From: Distichodus sexfasciatus
Taxonomy: Eukaryota > Chordata > Actinopteri > Characiformes > Distichodontidae
Direction of reading: 5' to 3'
Length of the DNA: 64,000 nt
NCBI GenBank assembly: GCA_032718565.1
Contig: JAVGVS010000025.1
Coordinates: forward strand, 152,513 to 216,512
The first letter of the stretch is position 1. Each line of letters starts with the position of its first letter. Below the pieces are notes generated by a model. That model did no database searches, was not told the DNA's origin, and saw only the letters and a program-made list of their open reading frames with translations. This document shows positions 32,985-43,044 of this stretch, piece by piece. The position numbers and the translations under genes were made by a program.

Positions 32985-33960
32985 TTAAAAGTGTAGCTAC
33001 AGATCCTTGCAAACCTAAAATTATGACGCGATTGTTAACACGATTGAGGGTCCGCTGGCTGATGTCATCGCAGAGATCTTTAACACATCGCTGAGCCAGA
33101 TGATCATCCCAGCAAGTTCACCAACATCTTCCCAGTGCCAAAGCAATCTTCAGTATCCTGCCTGAACAACTACCGCTCCATCACTCTGACCCCTATCATC
33201 ATGAAGTGCTTTGAGATACTGGTCATGGCACAGATGAAAAGCAACCACCCACACTCACTGGACCCACTGCATTTTGCCCAAACAGGTCAACTGAGGATGC
33301 CATATCCACTGCACTTCACCATTCCCTCTCTCACCTGGACAAGACAGACACTTATGTTAGATTGCTGTTCATAGACTTTAGTTCAGCATTCAACACCATC
33401 ATTCCCCAAAGACTATGTGAAACTGAGTGAGTTGGGACTGCTGTTCACCACTGCTGTTCACACTCCTGATCCACGACTGCACCGCTCTCCACAGCTCAAA
33501 CCACATCAAATTTGCAACCGTGGTGGGGCTCATCAGCAACAACGATGAGTCAGTGTACAGAGTTGAGGTTCAGCAGCTGTCTGTCTGGTGCAGTGAGAAC
33601 AAGCTGTCGCTGAATGTGGACAAAACCAAAGAAATAATCATCGACCTCAGGAGAACTCGCACCTCCCACACACCATTCAACATCCATGGCTCCATGGTAG
33701 AGACAGTAAAGAACACCGCGTTTCTGGAAGTTCACATCTCAGACAACCTCACCTGGACCACCAACACCACCACCATCACCAAGGAGACCCAACAGAGTCT
33801 TCACCTCCTGAGATGCCTGAAACAAGCCAACCTCCCTCCTCCCATCCTCACTGTGTTCTGCAGGGGCACCATAGAGAGCATCCTGACCAGCTGCACCTCC
33901 GTCTGGTTTGGTAACAGCACTGTGGCTGATTACAAACGGTTACAAAGGATGTATAGTTGT
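32985..33960 (+). pseudogene. CR1/L2/Rex1-group LINE reverse transcriptase fragment
   Basis: The intact protein copies the LINE RNA into the genome. The visible parts, in different frames, are ADVIAEIFNTSLSQ, CLNNYRSITLTPIIMKCFE (finger region), FIDFSSAFNTIIPQ (first catalytic Asp block), LFTLLIHDCTALHSSNHIKFA, ENKLSLNVDKTKEIIIDLRR and LEVHISDNLTWTTNT, ending near GTIESILTSCTSVWFGN. After FA the usual DD of the catalytic FADD box is missing: the text runs directly to TVVGLIS, an in-frame loss. A large piece between the FIDFSSAFN block and LFTLLIHD is also deleted, and stops and frameshifts separate the parts. The copy is dead. Confidence 0.85.
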
Positions 33961-34146
33961 ACAGTATATAGCAGAGATGACAAAGTTTACTTTCACTTTG
34001 TCTTTGATTGATTTTGTCCTTAAATCATGCAAAAGTGGGGCATTCTGAACATTCTTTGTAGCTTGAAATTGCAACACCAAAAGTTGTTGCTCAGTTTGGT
34101 CAAAATTTAACATTTTATGGTTGACTTTATTTCAGAATGAGTGGGA

Positions 34147-34159
34147 GTGTATAGGTAAG

Positions 34160-34190
<31 letters not shown>

Positions 34191-34192
34191 GT
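34147..34192. repeat. (CA)n microsatellite
   Basis: ACAC run with one AAAC interruption. Confidence 0.9.
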
Positions 34193-34199
34193 ATCTATC

Positions 34200-34492
34200 C
34201 TGGGTGCAGTGTAGTATCTGGCAGAGAGGAGCTGCCTTTCATTTTGACTTTATCTGTCACCATTTTCCCCGCACTCAAAGGCCTCTCAGTAGTGATGTGC
34301 TGGTGCGTACCGGGCCGTGTGAAAAGGAGCCGTTTATCAGTCGCCCCTCCGATAAAGACAGAAAATCCATGACAGAGAACTTGGTGGTGAGCAAACACTG
34401 GCTTCAACTGCAACTCCAGATAATCCCACAAGACTGACAGCGGCCAGAATCCCTCTGTATTTCCTGCATCCTCATGAGTTCTCACAGACATC
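34200..34492. promoter_or_regulatory. Candidate conserved non-coding element
   Basis: Unique, GC-balanced sequence between a CA repeat and a polypurine tract, including GCCTCTCAGTAGTGATGTGC and GGAGCCGTTTATCAGTCGCC. Short frames only. Function is inferred from complexity. Confidence 0.3.
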
Positions 34493-34494
34493 TC

Positions 34495-34880
34495 GGCGGG
34501 ATAGTAAGGGAGAGGAGGAAGAGGACGACAAACAGGAAAAGCAGGAGAAAAGGAGGAGGAGGAGACATAGGAGGAGAAGGAGGAAGAAAAGGGATGAGGA
34601 GGTCTAGTAGCAGGAGGAAGAGAATGAAGAAAAGGAGGAGGAGGTGGAGGTGGAGGAGAGAAAGAAAGTTGAGCAAGAAAAGGAAGAGGAGGAGGAAGAG
34701 GAGAGGGAGGAAGTGGAGAGAATGAAGAAAAGGTAGAGGAAGAGGAGGGGGGAGAAAGTGGAAGAAGAGGTGGAGGAAGAAAATAGGAGCATGAAGAAGG
34801 AGGAGGAGGAAAAAGGGAAGGAGAAGGAAGAACAAGAGAAGAATGAGGAGCATGAGGAAGAGGAGGAGGAGGAGGTTGAG
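34495..34880. repeat. Long polypurine (GGA/GAA) tract
   Basis: Nearly uninterrupted purines on the plus strand for about 380 bp in GGAGGA, GAAGAA and GGTGGA words. The 271-, 123-, 83- and 62-codon frames are encoded by this tract: Pro/Ser- or Leu/Phe-rich on the minus strand and Arg/Lys/Glu-rich on the plus strand. They are not genes. Confidence 0.9.
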
Positions 34881-35267
34881 ACATCGAGTTGTAGCTGATA
34901 GTGTCAGTTAATCCATCAGCTGACCTCCCACCTCCCCATTCTCGTTCTGCGTTATGGCAGATGTGTAACTTCATTTTCTTCTCAAAGGTTATCAGAGAGC
35001 AACAAATCAATCATTTTCTATTTTTACAGCGACAGTATTGTCTCCGGGAACATTTTGACCCTTTCATTTGACATTTTGAAGTAAAGAACACTCGCATGAA
35101 AGTAGGGCTGCAACCAACGATTATTTTGATATGTAGCTTGGTTTAAAACAAAGAAAAATATATGCATAATAGATGCATAATATGTCTTTTACTTATCAGT
35201 GTTAGTGTTGTTGGCTACTGTTTGCCTCATACTCCCATGAGCACTTGCAACCCAACAACCACAATAT

Positions 35268-35450
35268 GCATTTGCATTTAAGACATTCAGCAGACGCTAT
35301 TCTCTTCCTTTTCCTCCTTTCAGGGAGAGTTTCCCAGATAGCTACTTGGGGTTGAAGATCTTGCTCAGGGACCCAGTGTTTGGACTAGGATTTGAACCAC
35401 AAACTCTTGGTCCAGAGGTGAGAATCCTCTGGACCACCACCACCACCCAC
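35268..35450 (-). mobile_element. tRNA-derived SINE, family B
   Basis: GACATTCAGCAGACGCTATT, CTTGGGGTTGAAGATCTTGC and AGGGACCCAGTGTTTGGAC, ending with the complement of a box B (GGATTTGAACCAC). Confidence 0.75.
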
Positions 35451-35575
35451 ATATGCCTCATCAGACAGACATTTATCCTTTGCAAATTTCATGTCTGTAT
35501 GTGCTAATAGTAAGAAACACTTCCTGTTTCATGTCATGTAAAGATCATGTCACTGAAACTATCATTTTTCATGGA

Positions 35576-35649
35576 GGTGTCATGGCGTAGTTAGTTAAAG
35601 CGCCCGTATAGTAGGCAAGCTGTCCTGTGTACAAATCCCAGTGGTGCCT
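35576..35649 (+). pseudogene. tRNA-Thr(AGT)-like pseudogene
   Basis: A 74-nt tRNA-like unit that translates Thr codons when intact. The acceptor arms GGTGTCA and TGGTGCC pair in all seven positions with G-T wobbles. D-arm GCGTAGTTAGTTAAAGC has one stem mismatch. The anticodon loop contains AGT (ATAGTAG), but the stem has two mismatches (CCCGT/GCAAG). The T loop reads TACAAAT instead of the usual TTCGAAT. These defects argue against function. Overall similarity to vertebrate tRNA-Thr(AGT) is from family knowledge. It could also be the head of a SINE. Confidence 0.65.
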
Positions 35650-35725
35650 TGTAGGAGGCGGTTGATTGGGTAACAGGTTGGGAATTGGCCCTGTGGTCAT
35701 AAGGTTGCCATTTCAAGTCATTCAC
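35650..35725 (+). mobile_element. SINE family A, head part
   Basis: GGGTAACAGGTTGGGAATTGG, CCTGTGGTCATAAGG and a lost box B (CCATTTCAAGTC). Its body resumes at about 36278 after an inserted element. Confidence 0.6.
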
Positions 35726-35731
35726 CCAGAG

Positions 35732-36277
35732 CAGAGGTAAAAATGCTTTGTTACTGTACTTAAATAGAATTTTCTGGTATCTGTGCTTGACTATTTTTGT
35801 GCCAACTTTTATCTGTACTTTCTACTCCTTACATTTTCAAATCAGGGTCGTTACTCTTGTTTGGTTTAATTTAAATGAGGTTTATTAGGCCGTTACGTCG
35901 TGCATTTTACCTGTTCTGTATCAATAATGCGCACCATCCAGACAACTTGACTGATTGGTTGAGGCTTAAAAATATAGTAAACACTCACAGAAAAGGCAGT
36001 GCCACTGGTGTATTGGTCTTTGCATGACACACAACACGACAGACACTAAAGTCAGAGAGAGAGAGGAACCAGGTGACAACTCGGTGGGAAATGATACCGT
36101 GATTGTGGTGACAGAACCTTAGCTCCTCCAAATTCAGTTCAGTTTATTTATACAGCGCTATAATATTTGTTGTATGATATGTTTAGAATAGAGTCAACAC
36201 TTTTACTAGAGTCTTTTTAAACACATGTATTTATACTTCTACTTGAGTGAAGAATGTGTGTACTTTTGACACCTCTG
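35732..36277. mobile_element. TIR element (CAGAGGT…ACCTCTG) inserted in a SINE
   Basis: The left end CAGAGGTAAAAATGCTTTGT and the right end GTGTACTTTTGACACCTCTG are inverted. The family (CAGAGGTG…GTACTTT ends) is common in fishes and usually classed as hAT-like. It separates the head and body of a family-A SINE. No coding part. Confidence 0.6.
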
Positions 36278-36440
36278 CCACTAAGGTACTTGTAAACCCA
36301 AGCTACCATCCCCGAGCACTGGTCACTGGGCTCTTCCAGAAAGCTGCCCACTGCTCCTTCATGGATGGGTCAAATACAGAGCTCAGCTGTTGTTGTGTTG
36401 CACTGTATGCTGTGCTGTGTTAACAAAGACAACAAATCAC
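36278..36440 (+). mobile_element. SINE family A, body part
   Basis: CCACTAAGGTACTTGTAAAC, CCCCGAGCACTGGTC, CTTCATGGATGGGTCAAATA and TGCTGTGCTGTGTTAACAA continue the SINE interrupted at 35725. Confidence 0.7.
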
Positions 36441-36606
36441 ACAAATAGAAAACATCACATTGCTCATTTAAATGTTGTTTACTGGAATCAAAACACCAGC
36501 ATCATTTGTTTATGTAATGATGAGATTACGTAAGCAACATGGTGACATAAACAACTAATCGCTTAGTAAATTAGTTGGCAACTATTTCGTAATTGATTAT
36601 ATTGAA

Positions 36607-36949
36607 TAGGGATGTAACAATACATCAATCTGCATTCAATACAATGATTCTATAATCTACAAGCATATAGCGTCAATCCAAAAGGAAAATTCTGTCACTT
36701 TATAAAGAACAGGAGGTGTATTTTTGTTAAAAGTGAGGTTTGTTATGCAGTTTAATAAGTGGTTACACTTATTATGATGATTATTAAATGATATTTTAGT
36801 TGTTTTTTGTGATTTGATATGAATGGAGTTTCTGAGTTAAATCAGCAAATGATAGTGTTGTATCATATCATAGCATAGTTTGCAATATCTGTAGACATCA
36901 AAGTCTATATAATACCATATTGTGATGAAACGTGTGATTTATATCTCTA
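36607..36949. mobile_element. hAT-like MITE (TAGGGATGTAACAATAC)
   Basis: Ends TAGGGATGTAACAATACAT and GTGTGATTTATATCTCTA are imperfect inverted repeats. Flanking octamers (ATATTGAA, ATATCAAG) share only their first half, so a target duplication is not established. Confidence 0.5.
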
Positions 36950-36959
36950 ATATCAAGTT

Positions 36960-37240
36960 CTTGTTGCGACCCCACATTAAAACAATAAATTTGACATGAT
37001 AACGCTCCTGGGCCTGGTGATAAAAGTCTGTGTCATATGTTGTACACACGCCAGATTACACATAAAACACAAGAGAGATTATACAGTAGTGTCTCTTCAT
37101 CCCATCAGATGTCATCGTTAAGGGCAGGAAATTATGATGTGTAAGGTAAAAGCTGACCTTAATGGATCTGATTTCAATGTGCATCACTTAACCTCTTTAC
37201 GGTGACGGATAGGGAGCATATCTGAATGATTATTGACAAG
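36960..37240. promoter_or_regulatory. Left flank of the tandem island; unique sequence
   Basis: Non-repetitive sequence with GCTGACCTTAATGGATCTGA leading into the triplicated segment. Weak similarity to the segment preceding copy two is visible around 37195-37240. Confidence 0.25.
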
Positions 37241-37241
37241 A

Positions 37242-37453
37242 GATGTCATGGAGCGGCTCATCAATCCTCCATGAGGCAATAAATGCAGAAGGGGATTTTG
37301 TTCTCCGAGTAATGGCAGCAAGAGATCAATATCGCAAGACATTGTGCTCTTTATGAGCGGCAGAAACTGACAGAGTGCTTGTTATGGGGGAATATCTGAA
37401 TATGATTTGCTATGAAATAGCAAATATTGGTGTGGAATTTGGTCATGAATTGA
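37242..37453. repeat. Tandem island, copy A (left half)
   Basis: It begins GATGTCATGGAGCGGCTCAT. The first 47 bases are identical to copy C (39258) at 43 positions and to copy B (38846) at 40. It ends at TGGTCATGAATTGA, where a hAT element interrupts it. There is no open frame. Sequence complexity resembles a conserved non-coding element. Confidence 0.8.
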
Positions 37454-38604
37454 CAGTGCTGGGGATAACTGGTGTGTCTTTGTAACTCGAATTGTATTAC
37501 TTTTGATGGTAACAAAGTAACATAACGCATAACAGTTAATTTTTAATGTTTTTGTGATGTAAAATCAAATGTAGGTTGACTTATAAAATGAATATTTATT
37601 GTTGTGTATAAGCATGAACGTGAATAAGACAACATTGTTTTAGTAAGTGGAGCGGTGCGTGTGTCTCTAAACTGAGTTAGTTGCTATAGGGATTGATTTG
37701 AGTCAAATGGAGGAGAGAGAAGACATGCAGACCCTCCAGGATTTCGTGATGATGTGATCGTAACTATTAACGCAAATTCAGCCAATCCCTGCGAGTTCAC
37801 AACCATGTAATTTTAATCAACTACTGCAACTTTTCTGAAATTTTTGACCAATCGCAAACTGGTGAGCCATACGTCAGCGAACTCACTTCCTTGTTACGTT
37901 TAGAAGACGCAGGAAATGTTTGTGATAAAAAGCCTCACATTTACCTTCAAAAATAACTAAATGATCAATGGTTAATAAAAATAATTGTGGTTTTGTTCCC
38001 TTCATTTTTATTAATTGTTAAAGAATCATTATAAACAGGGAAAAAGTTGCTCATTTTTTCGTGACTTTAACTTGCTCCTGCAACTCTATTGCAACAAAAA
38101 CTCTAAAAACAACACAACTTTCATTGCAATTTTTTCTTTTTGAAAAGCTGCCGGAAAATCAGGCATTTTAGGCCAAAGCAATCTCAAAAAAGGCCCGCGA
38201 AATCCTGGCAGGACTGAACATGGAATAAAGCACAGGAATCTTTAGCAACTTATGTTCAGTTTATTGCACATACTTTTCACTTTGTGGTATAAACTACATC
38301 TGGTGAGTCATTGTTATTTTTGTAAAATTTTTCTCACTGCTGTCTAATTCCAGTGAAGCCAATATTTGCCTTGAACCATGTTCATACTTTGCACAAGGTC
38401 ATTACATTGAAGATAAAGTAAATGAAAGACCATCTTGTTTTTGCATGTATTACTACATAGTGAATTTGGAAATGTGTAGAAAAGTAAAAGGTAAAGTAAT
38501 GAATAGTAAAGTTACTTTTTTAAAATAGAGTAACAGGTAACAATTCAAATAAGCAACGTGTAATAGTTACTAGTTACTCTTTTCGAGTAACTTACCCAAC
38601 ACTG
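37454..38604. mobile_element. hAT-like element interrupting the tandem island
   Basis: The left end CAGTGCTGGGGATAACT and the right end GAGTAACTTACCCAACACTG are inverted. The flanking octamers TGAATTGA (37446-37453) and TGACTTGT (38605-38612) agree at 6 of 8 positions, as expected for an old 8-bp hAT duplication. No transposase is encoded. A second transposon (37728-38216) is nested in it. Confidence 0.65.
37728..38216. mobile_element. Non-autonomous DNA transposon, CAGACCCTCCAGGATTTC family, copy 2
   Basis: The most complete copy. CAGACCCTCCAGGATTTCG at the left and CGAAATCCTGGCAGGACTG at the right form the inverted ends. It is collinear with 7534-7981 but carries an extra segment (GAACTCACTTCCTTGTTACG) absent there and present at 62990. 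No clean target duplication (AAGACATG versus AACATGGA). Confidence 0.8.
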
Positions 38605-38845
38605 TGACTTGTCATTGTCAAGTATTGCTACTTTTATGCAAATATCTTTCTGATCGTTGTCACTTCACATAGCTAATGTAGCTACAGATTTGTCAGTAAT
38701 TGTTTTCATTTAATTCAGAATGGAACGGTAACAGAATTTAGACAAATTGCCAGTGACAGAATATGAAACTAAGGTCCCTTTTTGACTGACAGGGTCGAAA
38801 TGTAAGAAGAATGAATGAGGCAAATCGAAAATTAATACATACAGA
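38605..38845. repeat. Tandem island, copy A (right half)
   Basis: After the hAT the sequence resumes with TTGTCACTTCAC, AATGTAGCTACAGATTT and ATTTAATTCAGAATGG. Copy B continues in the same way (TTGTCATTTCAC, AATGCAGATTTAATTC). This continuity shows that copy A originally ran across the insertion. Confidence 0.65.
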
Positions 38846-39257
38846 GATGTCATGGAGCAGCTCATCAATCCTCAAAAAGGCATTAAACACAGGAGGGAGT
38901 TTCTCATGCTGAGAAACTGTGACAAAAGACCAAAATCCCAAAAGCTGGATGTTCTGTTCCGTTTGTGTGCAGCCAAAAAAGTTTGAGGAATTGTTACAGG
39001 AAAATATTTGAACACCTATTTGAAAATAGTAAAACATAATAATTGTTGAATTTGGTCATGAACTGACATTCTTGTCCACTGTTAAAATCTTCAATATCAT
39101 TGTCATTTCACTTTAATGCAGATTTAATTCTGAATTCAGCAGTAAATTGGTGAACTTTTACCAAAGTTATGGTCACTTTCTGACTGACAGTGTAGAAATG
39201 TAATCAGAATGAATGAAACGTATACATAATTAATACTTATTTTAATTAATTGATTAA
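38846..39257. repeat. Tandem island, copy B
   Basis: GATGTCATGGAGCAGCTCAT to the start of copy C, a unit of 412 bp. The flank TTTCTGACTGACAGTGTAGAA (39177) matches TTTTTGACTGACAGGGTCGAA (38780) before copy B. There is no long frame in the unit. A 99-codon minus frame (38738-39037) is unsupported by the other copies. Confidence 0.75.
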
Positions 39258-39435
39258 GATGTCATGGAGCTGCTTGTCAATCCTCGATGAGGCAATAAAT
39301 GCAGGAGAGAGTTTTATCCGCTGGGTAACAGCAGCAAGACAGCAAAGTCGCAGGACATTCTGTTCTTTATGAGCAGCAAAAGGAACATTGTCAGAAGGCT
39401 TGTTATGAGAATATATGAAATATTTTTGGAAGAAT
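39258..39435. repeat. Tandem island, copy C (partial)
   Basis: GATGTCATGGAGCTGCTTGT, then GATGAGGCAATAAATGCAGG and GCAGGACATTCTGTTCTTTATGAGCAGC-like order (read in parts), closest to copy A. Similarity fades after about 39430. Confidence 0.75.
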
Positions 39436-39439
39436 AATA

Positions 39440-39735
39440 AAGCTCAGCACTCACTATATTGCCAGTATGTACAGAAAAAACTGAATTGGATGCTGGTCAT
39501 TGCTGACCAAGGAGTCAAGGATATAACTAAAAAAGCAATGGAAAATGAACAAGGGAAGTCTATTTATTTAGTAGTAGGACATGCAAAATACTTTGCTGTG
39601 AATCAGAAATGTAACTTGGTAGTGTAACAGTAACTGGTGCGGGTACAGATTCAGTGCTGGATCCCAAATTGTTTCCTCGCCAACAAATTGGTCTGGAAAA
39701 AAGAACCCATGACGTCATGAAAGACAGTGAGGCCT
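39440..39735. other. No feature recognised
   Basis: Frames of 70 and 75 codons on opposite strands have no family signature. Confidence 0.4.
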
Positions 39736-39837
39736 CCTTACAAAAATTGCAGGCTTCTGGCAAACAGTTGCCATTAACGTTTGGCAATGTTGCTGCAAAT
39801 TTGCAGCAAGGTCAAATTTTCAAACGCAAATGTTGAC

Positions 39838-40195
39838 CCCAATGATTTTAATAATCTTCATCCAATATCAAATCTTCCATTCATTTAAAAAATCTATAAG
39901 ACAGTAGTTGCAGAGCAGGTTTACGCTTATCTTAGTAACAATGATCTATTAGAGACATTCAAGTCTGGATTCCGTCCTAAACACAGTACCGAGACAGCTT
40001 TAGTAAAGGTCACTAATGAACTATTAATGGCTGCAGATTCAGGTCTTTTATGCCTGTGCATATGCATGTGCATATTTTGATGCTTAATTAATGATGCTGT
40101 TAGTTTATTTCTTTTAGCTACATATTTTATTGTTTGTATTGTGTGTTTTGTAAGGTGACCTTGAGTGTCTTCAAAGGCGCCTATGAATAAATTAT
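39838..40195 (+). pseudogene. L2-type LINE fragment (RT piece joined to 3' tail)
   Basis: Translation of 39840-40030 gives HPISNLPF, a stop in place of the next residue, then SGFRPKHSTETALVKVT and LLMAADSGLL. These are typical of the central reverse-transcriptase region of L2-like LINEs. It then jumps to a 3' tail (about 40140-40190: GTAAGGTGACCTTGAGTGTC, GGCGCCTATGAATAAA) ending in ATT repeats, so most of the enzyme is deleted. Confidence 0.8.
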
Positions 40196-40253
40196 TATTA
40201 TTATTATTAGTAGTAGTAGTATTAGTATTAGTATTATTAGTATTATTAAATTG
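40191..40253. repeat. (ATT)n/(AGT)n tract at the LINE 3' end
   Basis: ATT repeats followed by AGT and AGTATT steps, in the position of the 3' tail of the L2-like fragment. Confidence 0.9.
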
Positions 40254-40429
40254 CAAAGTGTTTTGATAAATCATTAGCAAATACATTGCTGCACGTTTAC
40301 CACTAGTGGCTAGCAATGACAAACTTGTGGCAACATTTCTGGCGAACTCCACTATTTGCCGTCAATTAACCATAAGTTTGCCACAAACCTGCCGCAAACA
40401 TTTTGTTTTTGTAAGGGCAAGTTTAAAAT

Positions 40430-41525
40430 GTGTGAGGCTGCTAAAGAAAGGAATAAAATTGACCAGCAAAGCAAATATTGTGCACTGCATTCGCCTTTGG
40501 ATCCGATTTTCAGTTGATATCCTATTCGCAAAAAATACAGTGAAAACCGAGTTGAATGTTTTCCATTTGCGACAGGAGCGATGTATTAAGATAGAAGAGG
40601 CTAGACTTTATTAACGCTAACACATCTACACTTTTAATCCAAATTTTCCATCTCAAGGTGCTGATCCTGTTCATCTTCCTGTTCTGCTAACTAGGCTAGT
40701 CATTTGTTTTAAGCAACATCGACCAGCCTATTTAGCATCACCACTTGATAAACGACACTACACGGTATTTCACATATAACATGACCATAGTAACACTTCT
40801 ATCGACTACAACAACACTGTATTATGTACACAGCTGACCAAGTTAGACACAAACAACACTAAAGTGCTAAAAATGTTAAAAATTGCAACATCTGCACTCA
40901 GCAAACCTTGGATTCTGAACTCAAGGTCCTCTGTGCTGCTCCCAGATATTTTGTCAGATGTCCAAGAAATGGGGGTGCGAATATAGTCACTTCCGGCTTC
41001 AGCCCTCAGAAAACAACTCGGAAGCCAGGCACCACCGGCAAATGGAATGCACTAATAATCATGCAGCTTAAAACAAAGCAATTGTTGTCTGCGTTGAAAG
41101 ATTATGTGTGAAAATGAGCTGCCTTTTTAAAACTGTGATGGGAGGGTTACTGTTAATTTTTTTTTTTACTACAAATGACAACAAATGCACAAAAATATAA
41201 ATTATAACATTCCGTTAGATAACTCAATCTGAGCAACATATTTTAAATACTTTGGTTTACTTCATCACTGTCATACATTTTACTGCTGTATAAATGTGTC
41301 CAACATTGATCTTGTGCAATGCCAGTTCCTCTTAAATGGAATGTTTCTGTCATCTGTCTGCCTTATTACAGATTTTCTTGCTTTCTGCGTTCTTCTGCAT
41401 GTTGGAAGGTGACTGATTTCACCACATGCTACAGTATCAATCACTCTACAGATATTCCAAACATACAAATGAAAGTGTGAAGTACATGCCTTACTTCATG
41501 TTGATGCACATTTATTTGTCAGTTA
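40430..41525. other. No feature recognised
   Basis: Unique AT-rich sequence. Frames of 67, 62 and 102 codons (the last overlapping the preceding TIR end) lack domains. A T-run at about 41157 is the only repeat. Confidence 0.45.
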
Positions 41526-41531
41526 TATGAC

Positions 41532-41965
41532 ATGTGCGTGTGCGCACACACACACACCCCCACCCACCACCACACACATACCCCTGCACATATTTATTCC
41601 CCTGATCACATAATATATAAACCTTCATATAAATTTCACTCTCTTAAACACACGAACACACACGCATGCATAAGCACACACATTTGCACAAACACATGCA
41701 TGCACCCATGCACACACGCACATGCATATCAACTCACATTTGCACCCACACACATGCATGCAAACACTTACACATGCATGCACTCACCCACCCGCTCACA
41801 CTTGCATGCACACACACTCACGTACGCACATACACAGTACACTCACACTCATTTCACTGATCACATAATTTACAAAGCCACATTCAACCACTAACCTCTC
41901 TCACACATATATACCCTCTTTCCACTGATCACATAATCTTTCTTTCTCAAACACACATACAGACA
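41532..41965. repeat. CA-rich compound microsatellite
   Basis: (CA)n broken by CATGCA, TTGCACA and CACTCA steps over about 430 bp, with a repeated spacer TGATCACATAAT at 41603, 41858 and 41927. The 120-codon His/Thr-rich frame is a repeat artefact. Confidence 0.9.
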
Positions 41966-42145
41966 CACCCCCTACACCCCCCACACTCTCCCCAGCTGCT
42001 GCACAGCCGTGTTGTCATGTCGAGCGAGGTTGGTGTTCCAGGTGTCTTGTCCCAGTCCAGCCCAGTTGCTTTATCACTGATGCTTTCAGTTCCAAATGAT
42101 GCTTTAGTCGTGTAGCTCCATTTATCATCGGCAGCCGGGCGATGT

Positions 42146-42188
42146 GCCCTCTTCCTCCTCCTCCTCCTCCTCCTCCTCCACCTCCACA
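42146..42188. repeat. (TCC)n microsatellite
   Basis: CCTCCTCCT run. It also explains the Arg-rich minus frame. Confidence 0.9.
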
Positions 42189-42189
42189 T

Positions 42190-43000
42190 AGCGTCTGTTT
42201 ACTCCTCAGACTTATTTATTCTGCACCGCCTCTGTGAGCATGTACAGAGCAGTCTATAGGTGTACTTTGTGAAAGGGAGAAACCTTAAAGACTGGCTTCA
42301 AGGTACAGACATGATGACTGACGGGGGAAGTGAATAACATTGAATACCTGGTACAATAACATTCAGGCAGAACATTGTGTTGGTGAACAGTATAAAACAT
42401 ATCCAAATACAATATTATACAGTAGTATACAATATTTAAACATTCTAAACATTACAAACAGTATAAAACAATCATAACCAATTGATCAAATGTTCAACAA
42501 TATATTAAAGGCTAAGTGTGTAAATGTATATACAATTTACAAAATGTATGTTTTTAAGGCTGATTGGAGAAAGTCACAGAATGTTGAATTTATAGTCTGG
42601 ATTATCGAGAAATGGAACAGCAGCACTACTCAAGATTAAAAATTGCAGCCGTGAGGTTGGCCAAGGTAACACTTCATCTAATGTTACAGGAAACCACACA
42701 CTACGTGGACTCGGACTCAGGCTCGGAAGCTTGTGTTTTCCCCCATACACTGTAAAAATAATGAATTTTTGATCCAATTCCAAAGATCCTGATGAGGCTT
42801 TGAAGTGACACAGCATGTTTACTCTGAACAAACATTACTTGAATAATCAGCATTTGACGGATCAGTGCAATCGCAAAAAAAAAAAAAAAAAAAAGGGAAT
42901 CCCACAAAACATTTTTGATTAAATTTTCTTTTGAATGAGTTACACTTTAAAGTCTAATGTTAGCTTGAATATTTGATTATGCAGCCGATGCTAGCAAACA
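42190..43000. other. No gene recognised; poly(A) at 42876
   Basis: Unique AT-rich sequence with about 20 A residues near 42875-42894. Minus frames of 85 and 68 codons have no domain. Confidence 0.45.
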
Positions 43001-43044
43001 AACCGGGTGAAAAACATGCATTGCTGTTGTCAAGGAAACCTTGC

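Larger units (their letters stand above)
35102..36606. mobile_element. hAT-like element (TAGGGCTGCAACCAACGATT) split by later insertions
   Basis: The left end TAGGGCTGCAACCAACGATT (35104) and right subterminal words AACAACTAATCGC, ATTAGTTGGCAACTATT and ATTGATTAT (36548-36601) fit the two ends of a common fish hAT-like family. Between them lie a family-B SINE, a tRNA-Thr-like pseudogene, a family-A SINE and another TIR element, which explains the separation. The right terminus is eroded. Confidence 0.45.
39736..40416. mobile_element. TIR element (CCTTACAAAAA ends) interrupted by an L2 fragment
   Basis: The left end CCTTACAAAAATTGCAGGC with TTCTGGCAAAC, and the right end GTTTGCCACAAACCTGCC with TTTTGTAAGG, are inverted relatives. 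The middle (39840-40255) is occupied by L2-like LINE sequence and an (ATT)n run, so the LINE seems to have inserted here. Confidence 0.45.

Noticed and set aside
34195..35010. 271-codon open frame on the minus strand
   Set aside because: Most of it is Pro/Ser repeats encoded by the antisense of the polypurine tract; there is no domain.
41532..41894. 120-codon His/Thr-rich frame
   Set aside because: Encoded by the CA-rich compound microsatellite.
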